From Paragonimus skrjabini miyazakii (lineage: Eukaryota > Platyhelminthes > Trematoda > Plagiorchiida > Troglotrematidae), in the NCBI GenBank assembly GCA_014338405.1, contig JTDE01000993.1:73176-137175 (forward strand): DNA of 64,000 nucleotides, given 5' to 3'. The notes under the pieces were generated by a model. The model was not told where the DNA came from. It searched no databases and saw only the letters and a list, made by a program, of their open reading frames with translations. Both the position numbers and the translations under genes were made by a program. Shown here piece by piece: positions 45,810-56,270 of the stretch; the stretch's first letter is position 1; each line of letters starts with the position of its first letter.

Positions 45810-46010
45810 TGACCTGTTACAAGTTTAATCACACAGCCATCACAAGTAGAAAAACCTTCCCGCTAATCTACTTCACAATGAAGTACCAGACTCGAGTTTA
45901 GCTCTTATTACAGTTCATTCGTGATGAATATCTTTTTCCAGATCAGAACATGAACTCTGATCCTTGTGCTCGTGAAACAAGTGTGTTAAGCACAAGTATA
46001 GTAACATCAC
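45810..46010 (-). mobile_element. SINE-1 copy L, diverged
   Basis: Minus-strand copy recognised by CTGTAATAAGAGCTAAACTC and GAGTCTGGTACTTC at the ribozyme position, the preceding AAGATATTCATCACG, and an AACACACTTGTTTCACGAGC head. Ribozyme and boxes are decayed. Confidence 0.6.
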
Positions 46011-46108
46011 AATGAGCATAACCAGCTAGTCAAATCCAGTGTTAAACCACGACCTTGTGTAAACAGTGTTTAACTTACCAGATCATTGAGAAGGTAGTAT
46101 AAGCAGAA

Positions 46109-46354
46109 TTGCTCTATTCATTTCAATCGATAAATCCGTGTTTGGTATTACTACCAAAATTCAAGGCAAAGTTGCGTATACATTCGGAAACAAATGCGGT
46201 GATTGAGCTTTGTATGAATACACCAATCTGTCAACTTCAGACTGAGTCGGTTAAAAGAAATATCAGATCTCCACATTTACATTTCAGATCAGTGTCCAAT
46301 ATGTTCTTACATGGGCGTCCAGGAGACGATATCATCCACTGTGGAAAATGTTGA
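46109..46354 (+). CDS. Doubtful ORF, unknown
   Basis: Plus-strand frame of 81 residues starting at TTG, with LLPKFKAKLRIHSETNAVIE near the beginning and ending IIHCGKC. No motif. Possibly related to the frame at 46526-46753 as exons of one gene, but no joined frame was found. Confidence 0.2.
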   Translation: MLYSFQSINPCLVLLPKFKAKLRIHSETNAVIELCMNTPICQLQTESVKRNIRSPHLHFRSVSNMFLHGRPGDDIIHCGKC

Positions 46355-46525
46355 GCTAAATGATGCAACAGACGAATGTGGGCTATTGACTGTTTTTTCT
46401 CTCTTGTACCTTCTGAGTCCAAATTTGTTCATACAAGCCAATAATGATAGTGCTTAAAATATTCTATTGAGCATTCGTAAAAAAATTCTCTTCAAAATAA
46501 ACAAACTGTTTGATGAAATTTCTGA

Positions 46526-46753
46526 ACACCTGAGTACTTCTGGCATTATATGCAAGCCAGTAAGGCTAACACAGTAAAGGACAAACAAGCAAAAGACCCA
46601 GATCGCATAATCTTCATTGGTCACGCGAATGGTCAAAGTGATTTAGAAGTTCAAATTGAAACTTTTCATGATCAATTAGCTGCAAAACCTCTATCATCAG
46701 CCTTGAACGAAGAAAGACCGGAATACACGCCGGTTTCTCGGTGCTATTATTAA
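46526..46753 (+). CDS. Protein-like ORF or exon, unknown
   Basis: Frame open from 46526 to TAA at 46751-46753, about 75 residues with strongly protein-like composition: DPDRIIFIGHANGQSDLEVQ, then ETFHDQLAAKPLSSAL and NEERPEYTPVSRCYY at the end. An overlapping frame upstream (46446-46560) also looks coding and ends at GCCA/GTAAGG, a donor-like site. I tried a 42-base intron there, but the frames do not join. I recognise no domain with confidence; the PEYTP near the C-terminus recalls the C-terminus of IMP-cyclohydrolase-like proteins, which is too weak to call. Confidence 0.35.
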   Translation, partial: TPEYFWHYMQASKANTVKDKQAKDPDRIIFIGHANGQSDLEVQIETFHDQLAAKPLSSALNEERPEYTPVSRCYY

Positions 46754-47049
46754 AAGATTTATGCATAGCAAGTAAAAAAGCTGTTAACCAAGAAACACCT
46801 ATAGATGTACTGAGCTGTATTTAGAAAAAATACGGGTATATAATTCTTTTCCAGTCAGAAAATGGAACAAAACTGTTTTTTTTTTGTTGCATATAAGTGA
46901 TTATAGCTGACAGTTCGAGATAGAAGTTGGAAACGGATAAAAACGTGATGTCAGCAATGAACAAATCGATAACTAAAACAATGTTCAAAATACAACAGAT
47001 GGGGATTATTGACACAGTGATCTTCAAGCGCCACTGTCCTATTGGAAAA
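46754..47049. other. Intergenic DNA
   Basis: No feature recognised. Confidence 0.5.
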
Positions 47050-47151
47050 AAAAATCCCTAGGTCTGCCCAAAGTGCGCAACCTTAGAAATGTGTAACTCA
47101 CCGTACCATGCTCTGTCTAAATGACTTATCAGTTTACCCGAACTCATCAGG

Positions 47152-47930
47152 TTGGAACTAACAAAGTATAGTCACCAAGACACGTTTCAGTTCATCGATG
47201 TAATCAAAGACCTGAACGTGAGCAGTCTAATAATGTTCCCACTCGACGTCTCTTCGCTATTTACGAACATACTTCTACAACAGACAATTGACTACCTATG
47301 CAATTACGCCAAGCATAACAACAGACATGTGGATATTCCAAAGGATGAATTGACAGAATTGCTGATGCTCAACATTAGCAACGTTTAACAATAAAATTTA
47401 CCGATAGAGTGATGGAGCTCCAGTGGGTTTGTCCCATTGGAAGTTTTTATCAGCAAGTTGGGGATTAATCGGTTGGACGTGATCACCGAAAAATTCACAC
47501 TCTATAGACTCTAGGGAGGTGATAGTTTGCGTAATCACTGAGGATTCTGACATAAACAGTCATGTCAGTTTCTAACTGGACACATTATAGTAATAAATCG
47601 ACCATTGTCAGGCAGCAAAGACGAAATAACTTTTTTATGGACTTTGGCGTAGTAAGGCAAAAAGATAGATCCATCCAACGAAGGGTGTACAGAAAGTAAG
47701 TTTGGAATGGGCAGTAATTTCACTCTTTCCGTTTCGTAACATTAAATCAAAAGCGAAATCTCACGCGATACATGAGGAGGACATTACGAATCTGCACAGC
47801 TGACAAATCATAAGCTGAGCCATGCTTTAAACAAAATGCTTGTGTACAATGGCTGTCCTATGCGTTTTATTCAAAAGGCGATGCAGGCGACCGAGCTGTA
47901 ACTTAAGTCACAATCTGTGACTCAAAAATG
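47152..47930 (+). pseudogene. PLE-2 reverse transcriptase remnant
   Basis: The clearest part is the 78-codon frame 47152-47388: FQFIDVIKDLNVSSLIMFPL then DVSSLFTNILLQQTIDYL, the PLE motif A (Asp followed by SLFTN-PL). Downstream in other frames come a DGAPVG block (47410), RSIQRRVYRK (47665-47695, normally RSVYRKPTW) and KRNLTRYMRRTLRICTADKS (47750-47810). The catalytic DD box was not found. Dead. Confidence 0.85.
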
Positions 47931-48395
47931 TACATTTACTAGCTTTTCGTTCAAGGGAAATCCTGTAGCTGAAGTTATCATAAGAAGGCTTACTAGTTCG
48001 ATCGAAGCAACTTACCATGCAGTCCGTTCGTGTATGAATTTCCATTTAATCCGCAGTTATCAGGTCACAACTCAGAGACAGGCTTCCACGTTCCACTATC
48101 ATACGTACTCATTTCTTTGCTCGTGTACAGCATGGTTCACTGATCATACTGTGAGATAACTGTCTGATAAGGTATGTGAACATCACCCTGTGTGGTTGAA
48201 CAATGATTTGATGCGGTTGCAAGCTCAGTTGAATGAATCAAATTATTTTTTCAGTAAGTAGGATGCTTTCCAGATTGTTTACCGATTAAAAACGACAGGA
48301 TTCCGAATACCGATCATTGTATATTGCGTAACCCGGATCTGTGTGTTCAGAAGAAGTTCGTGCAGATACTTAACCGTCCCTAGACCACAACCAAT
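47931..48395 (+). pseudogene. PLE-2 GIY-YIG endonuclease remnant
   Basis: FSFKGNPVAEVIIRRL (47945-47990) is the linker before the nuclease. HTYSFLCSCTAWFTDHTVR (48101-48155) aligns with the GIY-YIG core, keeping the CSC and Arg but having lost the YIG tyrosine and glycine. EHHPVWL follows (48178), then AFQIVYRL (48265) and NPDLCVQKKFVQILNRP (48330-48380), the usual C-terminal block. Substitutions and stops make it non-functional. Confidence 0.8.
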
Positions 48396-50795
48396 CAAAC
48401 TCACAAGCTAGAAGAATGATTGTTTTCCTGTTAACAAACATGCAGTTCATAAGCAGTGTTGTCTAATTTTCTTACTTATCTTGGTTACTGTCTTTATATT
48501 TATTGTGTTGTAATTAGCTTGGTAATCAAACAAGTCATGTACGCTACCTTATCGTTCTCATTAGTGTGTGTATGCGCTTCGGTGTATCTGGTATAACAAG
48601 CCAATCAGGGATGATCTGAAAGAGTACATGTATAGGTGTATTACTATCAGAAAACATTGAGCATTTTAGGGTCTTTGAAAAGAATGAGCAAAAGATAAAT
48701 TACGTCTGGAATTCACTGTCCGGCGACTGGCACGAAAACAAAAAAGCAACAAGACTTGAATAATATGACTAAAGGTATAAATCGGGACTGGTCGTGAGTG
48801 ATGCTCAGAGTTAAACCCATAGCAAGAAAATATTAGCAGTCAGGTGCTTTTGAACACACAGAACCGGTTGCTGATGACTGATCACTAAGGCTTTGATATA
48901 CTTGAGAATTTGTGAGCATTTATCAGGACCGTAAACGACGACTCACTACTGATGCTGTGACCTGTGTTCGAAAAACCTGTTTGCGTTTCGCCCTCGCTGA
49001 ATACTATTCAGCAGTGGCTGGGCTCGTGTCACCCTCAACAATTGTGAGGCATGCTGTTTCACCTTAGTTTCAAGAGTTCTTTCCGTTCTATCAGTATAAG
49101 TGTTGCCGCAAATGCATGGAAATTGCTAGATACAATGACTGGTAGAAAACATAGGACATTGCTTTTTGAACTGGGGTAAAGGTAGTTCAGTTGACTATGA
49201 GAATGGAACAAGTTTTTCTGTAATATATGCACGCCCAAACGTGGTACTAGAAATCTTTCCAAAAGTACCAATCAATCTGTGGACTGTGAAAGAGATAGGT
49301 TTATACAGACGATTTTTATAAACTCTCGCAATTTCAATTTTTGAAGCAGCAAGTTTACAGTACTCTTGGATAAATCGCTCAGAATACTGGTTAGCACCAT
49401 ACATTTCCTAAAATATTATTCGCTCAGCTTATAGCATACCTTAACGCTCTTTAAAACAGGTGCAAACCTCATAAAGTTCATGTACTGTCCTCTTCATGTT
49501 GAGTTGCCGTACAACAGATGTTAAGCGGACCATCCATCTGAATAATAGCGAATAAGGGTGTCCACGAGGAACAAAACTGTTCTCTCATTCGTAGTTAAAC
49601 GTTACTGACAGATTTGAAAGTTGAAATTTCTACTTATTTCACAAAAACAACAAACTGTTTGTGTACAGCTTCAGTTCGTATAAGACTGGAATGACTGTGT
49701 ATCCATGATCATGTCCATAATCACATTACACGGGCGAGTAGACTTCACATTGCTTGTTTGTTGAAAATGTGTACACATAAAGTAAAATCTCACATTTCTG
49801 TGCAGAGTAAAAATAAACGTTTTGATTGACCGATATGAATTGGAAGATGAGTGAAATTAGATGAGAGACAGTAGCAGAAAAAAATGTATCGTTCTGAGCA
49901 ATAGTAAACTTGTGAATAGAGAACTGAAATCAGTATCACGTGTTTTTAATATATGAAGTCAGTTCAAAAGAACTTTTAATGTACGCGCAACTACGCGTGA
50001 TATGCCATTTTCACTAACTGGTACAAATTGCAGCCGCATCTAAACTCGAAGTTAGGGTGAAGCAAATATAAGAAATTTCAGTTTAAACAAAACAAAAAAA
50101 CCGCATGATAAGTGGAATTAAATTGTTGAAATTGTTGTTCAAACGCAAACCGAACAAACACGTTAATATTTCAACTAATAAAACAATAAATAAGTTGTGA
50201 TTAACCGTGTTGAAAATAATTATGAGAGCAATTGTTGCATCTGTTGAAAGTAGGCTGAGAAACCGTTTAGTACGTCCAAACTAGCGGTAACTTATGAGAC
50301 ATTCATTGTTGGGCAGTGGGAATACAAACAGAAATCAAAATGTGCTACAAGTTACTAATAATAACAGTCATCACTTATACCGGTGATTGGGAATAATTTG
50401 TAACGCTATAGCCACAAAAGAAGGTTTAGATAGTGAGTAATAGAGAAATGGAACATTATTAACGGGAAATCAGAAGTGTAAACCTAATCATCTTCTTGGG
50501 AAATTATTAACCGAAACTTTAAACTGATAAAAATTTCTAAAAATTTTGCCTTTGTTCAGTTCAGATTGAAACAACCGAGATAATGATGAGATCACCCTTT
50601 GTCTGTTTTGTACAATTCAAAGGCTTATTTTATGTGAAGTATATATATTGTATTCTAAATGTTAGTAGAATACCCCTTCCCACCAATATATCATAAAATG
50701 TTCCGCTACAAAATTGGCGATTTCGCACGAATTTCGGCACAAATAGCCCTGAGCTCAAAATATAATAGCATTTGGCACTGGATGTGTACGGTATA
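48396..50795. other. Intergenic DNA
   Basis: AT-rich; no gene or recurring repeat recognised. Confidence 0.5.
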
Positions 50796-50997
50796 TTAAA
50801 TCAAGTTAGGCTCAACAGAAATATCTATTTCATCTACGTCTCCCGTTACTAAAAGTGCTCTGTCATACAACCAGCGAAAGGACGTGAGGGGATGGTTAAA
50901 ATCATACAGTAATACGTTTTCAAACAGCATTTCGTTATACACCTGTGTACTCTCCATACAATTCTGGTTGGAAAACGCAATGTTCACTACTGTGGTC
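50796..50997 (-). CDS. Possible terminal exon, unknown
   Basis: Minus-strand frame ending at TAA (50796). CCGGATTTCAG at 50998-51008 on the minus strand is a reasonable splice acceptor; the exon after it would encode 66 residues, TTVVNIAFSNQNCMESTQVY through EMLFENVLLYDFNHPLTSF to VDEIDISVEPNLI. The composition is protein-like, acidic and aromatic. No domain recognised. No convincing polyadenylation signal. Confidence 0.32.
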
Positions 50998-51249
50998 TGA
51001 AATCCGGTCACGATTGGTGTTTGTTTTGTTTCGATTGTGGTGACCACCCTTTGTCGTTATTTGTTGACATGATTGGCTCAGGACGACAATCCGGTTTCAA
51101 GCCCAAATACACATCTGAGTGAAGCCAGTAACAAACAAAACACAGGTGGCAAAGTACGACAATTATCACCTTCGACGTAGTGTAAACGACCGAACTTGAA
51201 AAAGAAAAACACGAACAATGATATGCTGAGTAGTTTGGCAGATTTGATG
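50998..51249. other. Intergenic DNA
   Basis: No feature recognised apart from the possible acceptor noted for 50796-50997. Confidence 0.4.
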
Positions 51250-51682
51250 ATTTAAATGAGACCCAATTGTGAAAAATTAAATATTTTCCTGGATTTGAAC
51301 CAGCAACAACATGTTCAAACGTAGCAAGCTCCCTACCAGCTGAGCTACGAAGCCATGTCAGGAGCCACGAACTTTGACATTTGGACTCCGTTAACCACCC
51401 GTCCTACTGATTCAAACGAAATCCACTAAATGATCCAGGGGATCGAATGTCCCGGCGGGATTTCTCAAACAGTTCACATTGGAATCCACCAACGCCACTT
51501 TTGAATGATCAAATTGTATTACGGGTCAGAAACAGAGTTCACATGTGAAATTTCCGAGCTCCTGGCGTGGCTTTGTATCTTAGCTGATAGGGCGCTTGTC
51601 AAGTTTGAGCATGCTGTTTCTGCTGCTGGTTCAAATCTAGCCGAAGCAATGACTGCTCATAATTGGGTCTCATCTAAATAAA
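51250..51682. mobile_element. SINE-2 fold-back element 2
   Basis: Inverted repeat of two SINE-2 copies pointing outward. Left arm, minus (51250-51385): A box TAGCTCAGCTGG (51337-51348), B box GGTTCAAATCC (51292-51302), tail CACAATTGGGTCTCATTTAA. Right arm, plus (51541-51682): ACATGTGAAATTTCCGAGCT, CTTTGTATCTTAGCTGATAG, GGTTCAAATCTAGCCGAAGC, tail AATTGGGTCTCATCTAAATA. The centre is about 155 bases, longer than in the 31-kb element, but shares CATTTGGAC, TTAACCACCC and AATCCACTAAATGA with it. Confidence 0.85.
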
Positions 51683-52785
51683 CAATGATTTATCTCCAAG
51701 ACACTCACAACCTATCATTGGATGAATATGACAGAAAATGCGAGTTAATGCATTGTAACTATGCCGTTAAGCGCATTTCGTAGGCATTGGGCAACATATC
51801 CCACTTCTGAGTTCCGTCACAACATCAGCTTTTATGCATTGAATTCATGGGAAGTATCAAACCGTTTACCTCGATAGGAACATGCACCACGTCCCAATGC
51901 AATTTTTTACTCATCTGATACTCAGGTATGGACGTAAGTAAAAGAAAATGGCTGTTCATTCTGATGGTGGGTTTGTTCTGGTGTGATTTAATGATCCAAT
52001 TTCTCCGATAGTCTGTATCAGAATTTTCTATGCAAAGTTTTAAAAAGTATTTCAACTGATATACTCCTCTCCTAATAGAGACCGTGGATGTAGATGGTAC
52101 AACGCTGTTATACTGCTTTCGTAACTGTGAGTCATTTCTGAAGTACCCAATACACTGGAACTATCATGTTGAGTCGTTCTATGGATGATAACTAGATGTC
52201 AATAACTCTGTCACACAAATCAATCTGAATATCGAATAACACACATAATTCATAGAAAGATGATCATAAAACTTGCAATATACTATGCAGACAAGCTCAT
52301 CAAAAGGAAACATGTCATGAATATTCGACCACATTTTACCTTCAGGCAAAGATACAAGCGATCTGCGATGGAAGAACTCGAGTTTGCAGAGACAGATAGT
52401 TCCTCTCCTTTTGGGGTCGTTTAGAAAATATATGGCAATAAATCAGACAAATTAATTCAATCATCTGATTATGAATGACTTGAGTCCCAAGGGTTACCGG
52501 CAAGCAACCCTGTCATATACACACAGATAACATGAAAGGATGTCCACCTGTTCAGTGTGTCAGGACGGCTAATAAGCAGAACCAAATGTCATATTAACAC
52601 AGTTTACCAGTGCCCAGTTAAATTAGTTAATTCATCACGAGTTCACCAAAAGTTTCATTAAAGTTATGTTTTAAAACGTTCAATCATGGATGCGAAGTAC
52701 ACTTTCAGGTTGCCTGAAGCAATATAAATCGAACACGCACATTAGCTAAATGAAATACAATGCTACAACCTTTTCTGTTTAGTAC
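51683..52785. other. Intergenic DNA
   Basis: No gene or recurring repeat recognised. Confidence 0.5.
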
Positions 52786-52885
52786 GAAGACATATTGCGA
52801 TTTGTTAACAGTTCATTTACTCTCATCAGTCGCAAACATAAAACATGCCAGTTATATACATCATACAGATAAGGACAAACAACGA
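52786..52885 (-). mobile_element. PLE-associated hammerhead repeat, decayed copy
   Basis: Minus strand: TATAACTGGCATGTTTTATG, TTTGCGACTGATGAGAGTAA, ATGAACTGTTAACAAATCGC, AATATGTCTTC. Stem I (TTGCGA/TCGCAA) and CTGATGA are intact, but GAAA is GAAC and the cleavage-site U is A, so it is inactive. Confidence 0.85.
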
Positions 52886-54169
52886 CTAGACAAATCTACA
52901 AGCACACCAAGTATTATGTAACCACGATCATGACAACCCGATAGGTTGCCTCAACCAGTTGTGTGGACAAAACGTCAGATGGTAAGTTCGGATGAGTATC
53001 GCCTCGCAGAAAGCCAATAACTTTGGGTTTCGATTACTCAACGGTATCTTGAATGAGTTTAATGGGTTAACTTGGTGACCCGTTGTGATGACGTGTTTAG
53101 CAATCGATGACGTTGGATTTCAAGTCCTCAGTACACCAAGAAGTAAGGATGAAGTTTTACATGCAAACTCGTGTTATGTGTTTCACCATATTATCAAATA
53201 CATTCGCTTGGCTAGTGTTATACTAACAGTACGAACAACAAATAATTTCACTTTTGGTTTATGAAACAAAATCAATTGAGTCGCGTCCACCCCAAATCCC
53301 TTCGAGCTAGGACAACAAAAGACGAGATTAGCTGATCACTATTAACGGCAGTTATGAAATGGGCCATAACTGTTGTCTAATTTCTAGGTAAGTGGGTATA
53401 AAAGTAGACGAATACGAATTGGAATGAGGTCAAATGATTAAAGCAGTGTTTATTCAATGTTATATGCAGGTAGACAGATTGGTACAGATAAAAGAAGCCT
53501 GCCGTATAAACGGGACATTTCCACTACATCTCACCGTGGAAATGGCACACTTACTATGTGATTAGCAGACGCATCGTGTCCGAAGGGGCTTGCTAGTCCT
53601 AACAGAAATCGACAAAGAATCTTCAGTTGGAGAAAAAACATGTCAACAGTCAAGAATAACCTTTATTGAAGTTACGCTTTATAGACAGAAGCTTTTTAAA
53701 CTTGGGAACAAAATTTTATTGTAAACATGAATTATGGTGATGTTGTACTTATTTTGGCGCTGAGTGCACAGTAATACGTTGTTGATGATTATAGCTTTCG
53801 CCTTACCGTAACTGCATAGGGAAGAATATCCTAGGATGAATATATCATATAAAAGACCCAATTTAACGGGAAAGGAAAGCAGACAACGGACAAGTTGAAA
53901 CTACAAACATATCATGACATAACAAAAGGTAGATATTTCTTCGTTCAACTTCACAATAGATAATGGGTAATTTATATGCGTACATTTCGTTCACGACAAT
54001 ATTGCAATGCAAAATGCGAATATGGATAACAATAGAAGCCGTCATACAACAAAGGGGATATCAGTTCAATGATGGATGAACTAACAATATAGTGTAATAA
54101 ATTTTATTGCTGATGAGCAGTGTAGGATTTTAGTTAATATAAATTGGAAACCACTCGCAAACGGACTGC
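52886..54169. other. Intergenic DNA
   Basis: No gene or recurring repeat recognised; short frames only. Confidence 0.5.
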
Positions 54170-54305
54170 AGCTTTCGCAATCCTAGAGATGCTTTTGAAA
54201 AGAAACACTATATTCAAGTCTCGCTGAAATCCAGATTCGAAGTCCAGGCATGTTTCCATGATACAGTTGTGCTGCTGACCAACGTGCCACACCACTGAAT
54301 TAACG
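54170..54305 (-). mobile_element. SINE-1 copy, diverged
   Basis: Minus-strand copy. The plus strand reads GCAGCTTTCGCAATCC, TTTTGAAAAGAAACACTATA, TTCAAGTCTCGCTGAAATCC, then CATGTTTCCATGATACAGTT and ACCAACGTGCCAC, matching module, ribozyme remnant and head in order. Confidence 0.6.
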
Positions 54306-54442
54306 CATGCAAGCGCATAGTCAGATTCGTCTGTGAATAATACTCAGAATGTCCGATCACCTGGATAGGAGACACGGTAATTAAATCCACCAGATGACTC
54401 GACGGCTGACAAGGATATACATTACCGATAGGCTTTAACAAG

Positions 54443-54530
54443 TGCGAAACTCCCATAAGGTGCCTCTCTTCAAAAGGGAGAGGACTGATTTGTCTATGGG
54501 AATGTGAAGGTTGCGACCATTCATATTTTG
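54443..54530 (+). mobile_element. SINE-1 copy, tail half, diverged
   Basis: GCGAAACTCCCATAAGGTGC, CTCTTCAAAAGGGAGAGGAC, TGTCTATGGGAATGTGAAGG, TTGCGACCATTCATA: starts at the GAAA end of the ribozyme, another copy lacking the head. Confidence 0.65.
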
Positions 54531-55149
54531 TGCTACTATGAATCCAGTTAGTAGGCACGTTAGCTAGTTTAAACTAAAAGAATGTTGTCGTGTTCAAAAC
54601 TGAATCAAAAGCCTTTGACCTAAATTTTGCCAACGTGACTTTTAAATAAGCAGTTGAAATTGGATGTCGCAAGCCCAATAAACCAACTTGAAAATTAATC
54701 CGGTGAAGAAACAGTTAAAAGTGAAAAACAATGGGCTCATTTTATCCGATTCACCGGGAAGTTGCGAAAACATGTTGCTGAATTCGATTTTGCGTTGACA
54801 GCTACACACCAAGAAGACGTTCTAAATACACAACTACACCACCGCGAATGATAGCAAGGATTGAGCCGAAAGAATGGGGAGGGTTGAACAAATGACACGA
54901 CCACGCTGAATGGACATACTGAATTATAGTCTTCTGCATACACTGGTTGCCGTCATCTGAACAACACGGCCTCACTGATCGTCAAAAGTTTACTGCTGAT
55001 GATATGTAGCAGCACACCAGAGTAGGTGGTTGAATCGATGTCACTGCATTGCACTAAGGAAACTCTTTAAGCACGCACTGATTGACTGCGAATTGATCGT
55101 TGCAATTATCTACTCGTGAGGAGGCAATACTCAGTCACAAAAATCTGTA
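54531..55149. other. Intergenic DNA
   Basis: No feature recognised; may include the decayed 5' part of the Gypsy element that follows. Confidence 0.4.
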
Positions 55150-56270
55150 GAGACATAAAGTTACTACGGGGGATGCTCCACCCACGACAATACGATATAA
55201 GAGGGTACCTATACTTCTTAAGGACGAAGTCCGTATGCCGCTAGATAATATTTTGCAAAATTTGACGACTTAGTTTATGGGATTTGATTGGGTTATCTTA
55301 ATAGTGGTACCGAGAAAGAAGAGCGATGACCTCGGGCTAGGCATGGACTATGGAAAGCTTATCCAAAAGACCGAAAAATGGCTTCTCACTACGAAGACTG
55401 TGTGATATTTTTAACACACTTGGTGAAGCGACCAATTTTAGCAAGATAGATATGGTATCAGGCCACAGGCAAGTGATGTTCAACGAGAGTGGTTAAGCTG
55501 GAAGTAGTTTTTACAGAACAGTCAAAACTGAACAAATTACGTATTATATCCTCCGTCAACATTCCAACGTCCAATGCCAAATTCATGCATTCACTTAAAA
55601 TGCCTAGTATGTCCGGATAGTTATATAGATCATGCAAATTCCTAGCAAGAAAGCGTATGCAACCCAAAATTACTGTTACACCACCTGGCAGAAGTTGACC
55701 TGAAACTAAAACCCCTCTGATTATCATCTTTTGCGCAGAGATGGCCAGTTTGTGATAAGTGATCTCTTGGTTAGACATTTTAATGGACCTGAAGAAAACG
55801 GTGTATTTTTGATCAATAATGTCGAGGAAATAGGCAACTTCTTCATGCTTGCGTTATATTACCGTAGCTTCATCGCCGATTTAACATGTAACTCCTTCCT
55901 ATAAACAAACACTACCCGTGTGTAGAGGAATACACCTAGGCTTTCAAGTCACTGTGAACATCTCTGAATACGGTATCAATGCCTACTTTTCTAGACACTT
56001 TATCGAATAGTGTGAACTCTGTCTTGAGTAATAATGCAAGTGAAAACCCAATTGGAAACTAGGCCCTCAATGAGAACTAGATGGATAGTTGCTTATGGTA
56101 TTGAACATTTCAGTAAGTGTTATGAAAATATTTTATAACGAGAAAGAAAATGACATCTTTGATATTCTTTATGTTACATACTAGGGACACCTCCTGAGAA
56201 AAACGTCTATTGTATGTAAGAACCATCAATCCTTCCGTTGGCTAACAGCATAGCATATTCTAAGAGACAA
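55150..56270 (+). mobile_element. Ty3/Gypsy LTR retrotransposon pol remnant
   Basis: Plus-strand pol fragment in several frames. In order: TTGDAPP near 55165-55185 (the conserved block before Gypsy RT), VVPRKKSDD (55307-55333), an RT block with DIFNTLGEATNFSKIDMVSG (55408-55467), a thumb block with HLLRRDGQF (55730), ALYYRSFIADL (55850-55882, normally YYR-FI), and RNase H blocks EYGINAYFSRHF (55967-56002) and NHQSFRWLTA (56222-56251, normally H-SLRWL). Stops and frameshifts are frequent and the YLDD box is not visible. No LTR, gag or integrase recognised. An antisense frame at 55458-55778 is a shadow. Dead and old. Confidence 0.82.

Larger units (their letters stand above)
47050..48395 (+). 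mobile_element. Penelope-like element, family 2, decayed
   Basis: Plus-strand remnant of a Penelope-like retroelement, identified from RT palm motif A, the RT thumb/linker and a C-terminal GIY-YIG-type endonuclease in the right order. Frames shift several times and stops are frequent. It differs clearly in sequence from the PLE at 57774-59928, so at least two PLE lineages have been active. Known PLEs encode RT plus GIY-YIG endonuclease and often carry hammerhead motifs in terminal repeats; none is seen next to this copy. Confidence 0.85.

Noticed and set aside
46700..46753. IMP-cyclohydrolase-like C-terminus suggested by PEYTP
   Set aside because: Five residues are not enough, and no other part of that family is visible.
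54112..54140. Hammerhead core suggested by GCTGATGAGCAGTG
   Set aside because: No GAAA box at a fitting distance and no stem I complement.
55458..55778. 106-residue minus-strand frame
   Set aside because: Antisense to the Gypsy RT remnant.
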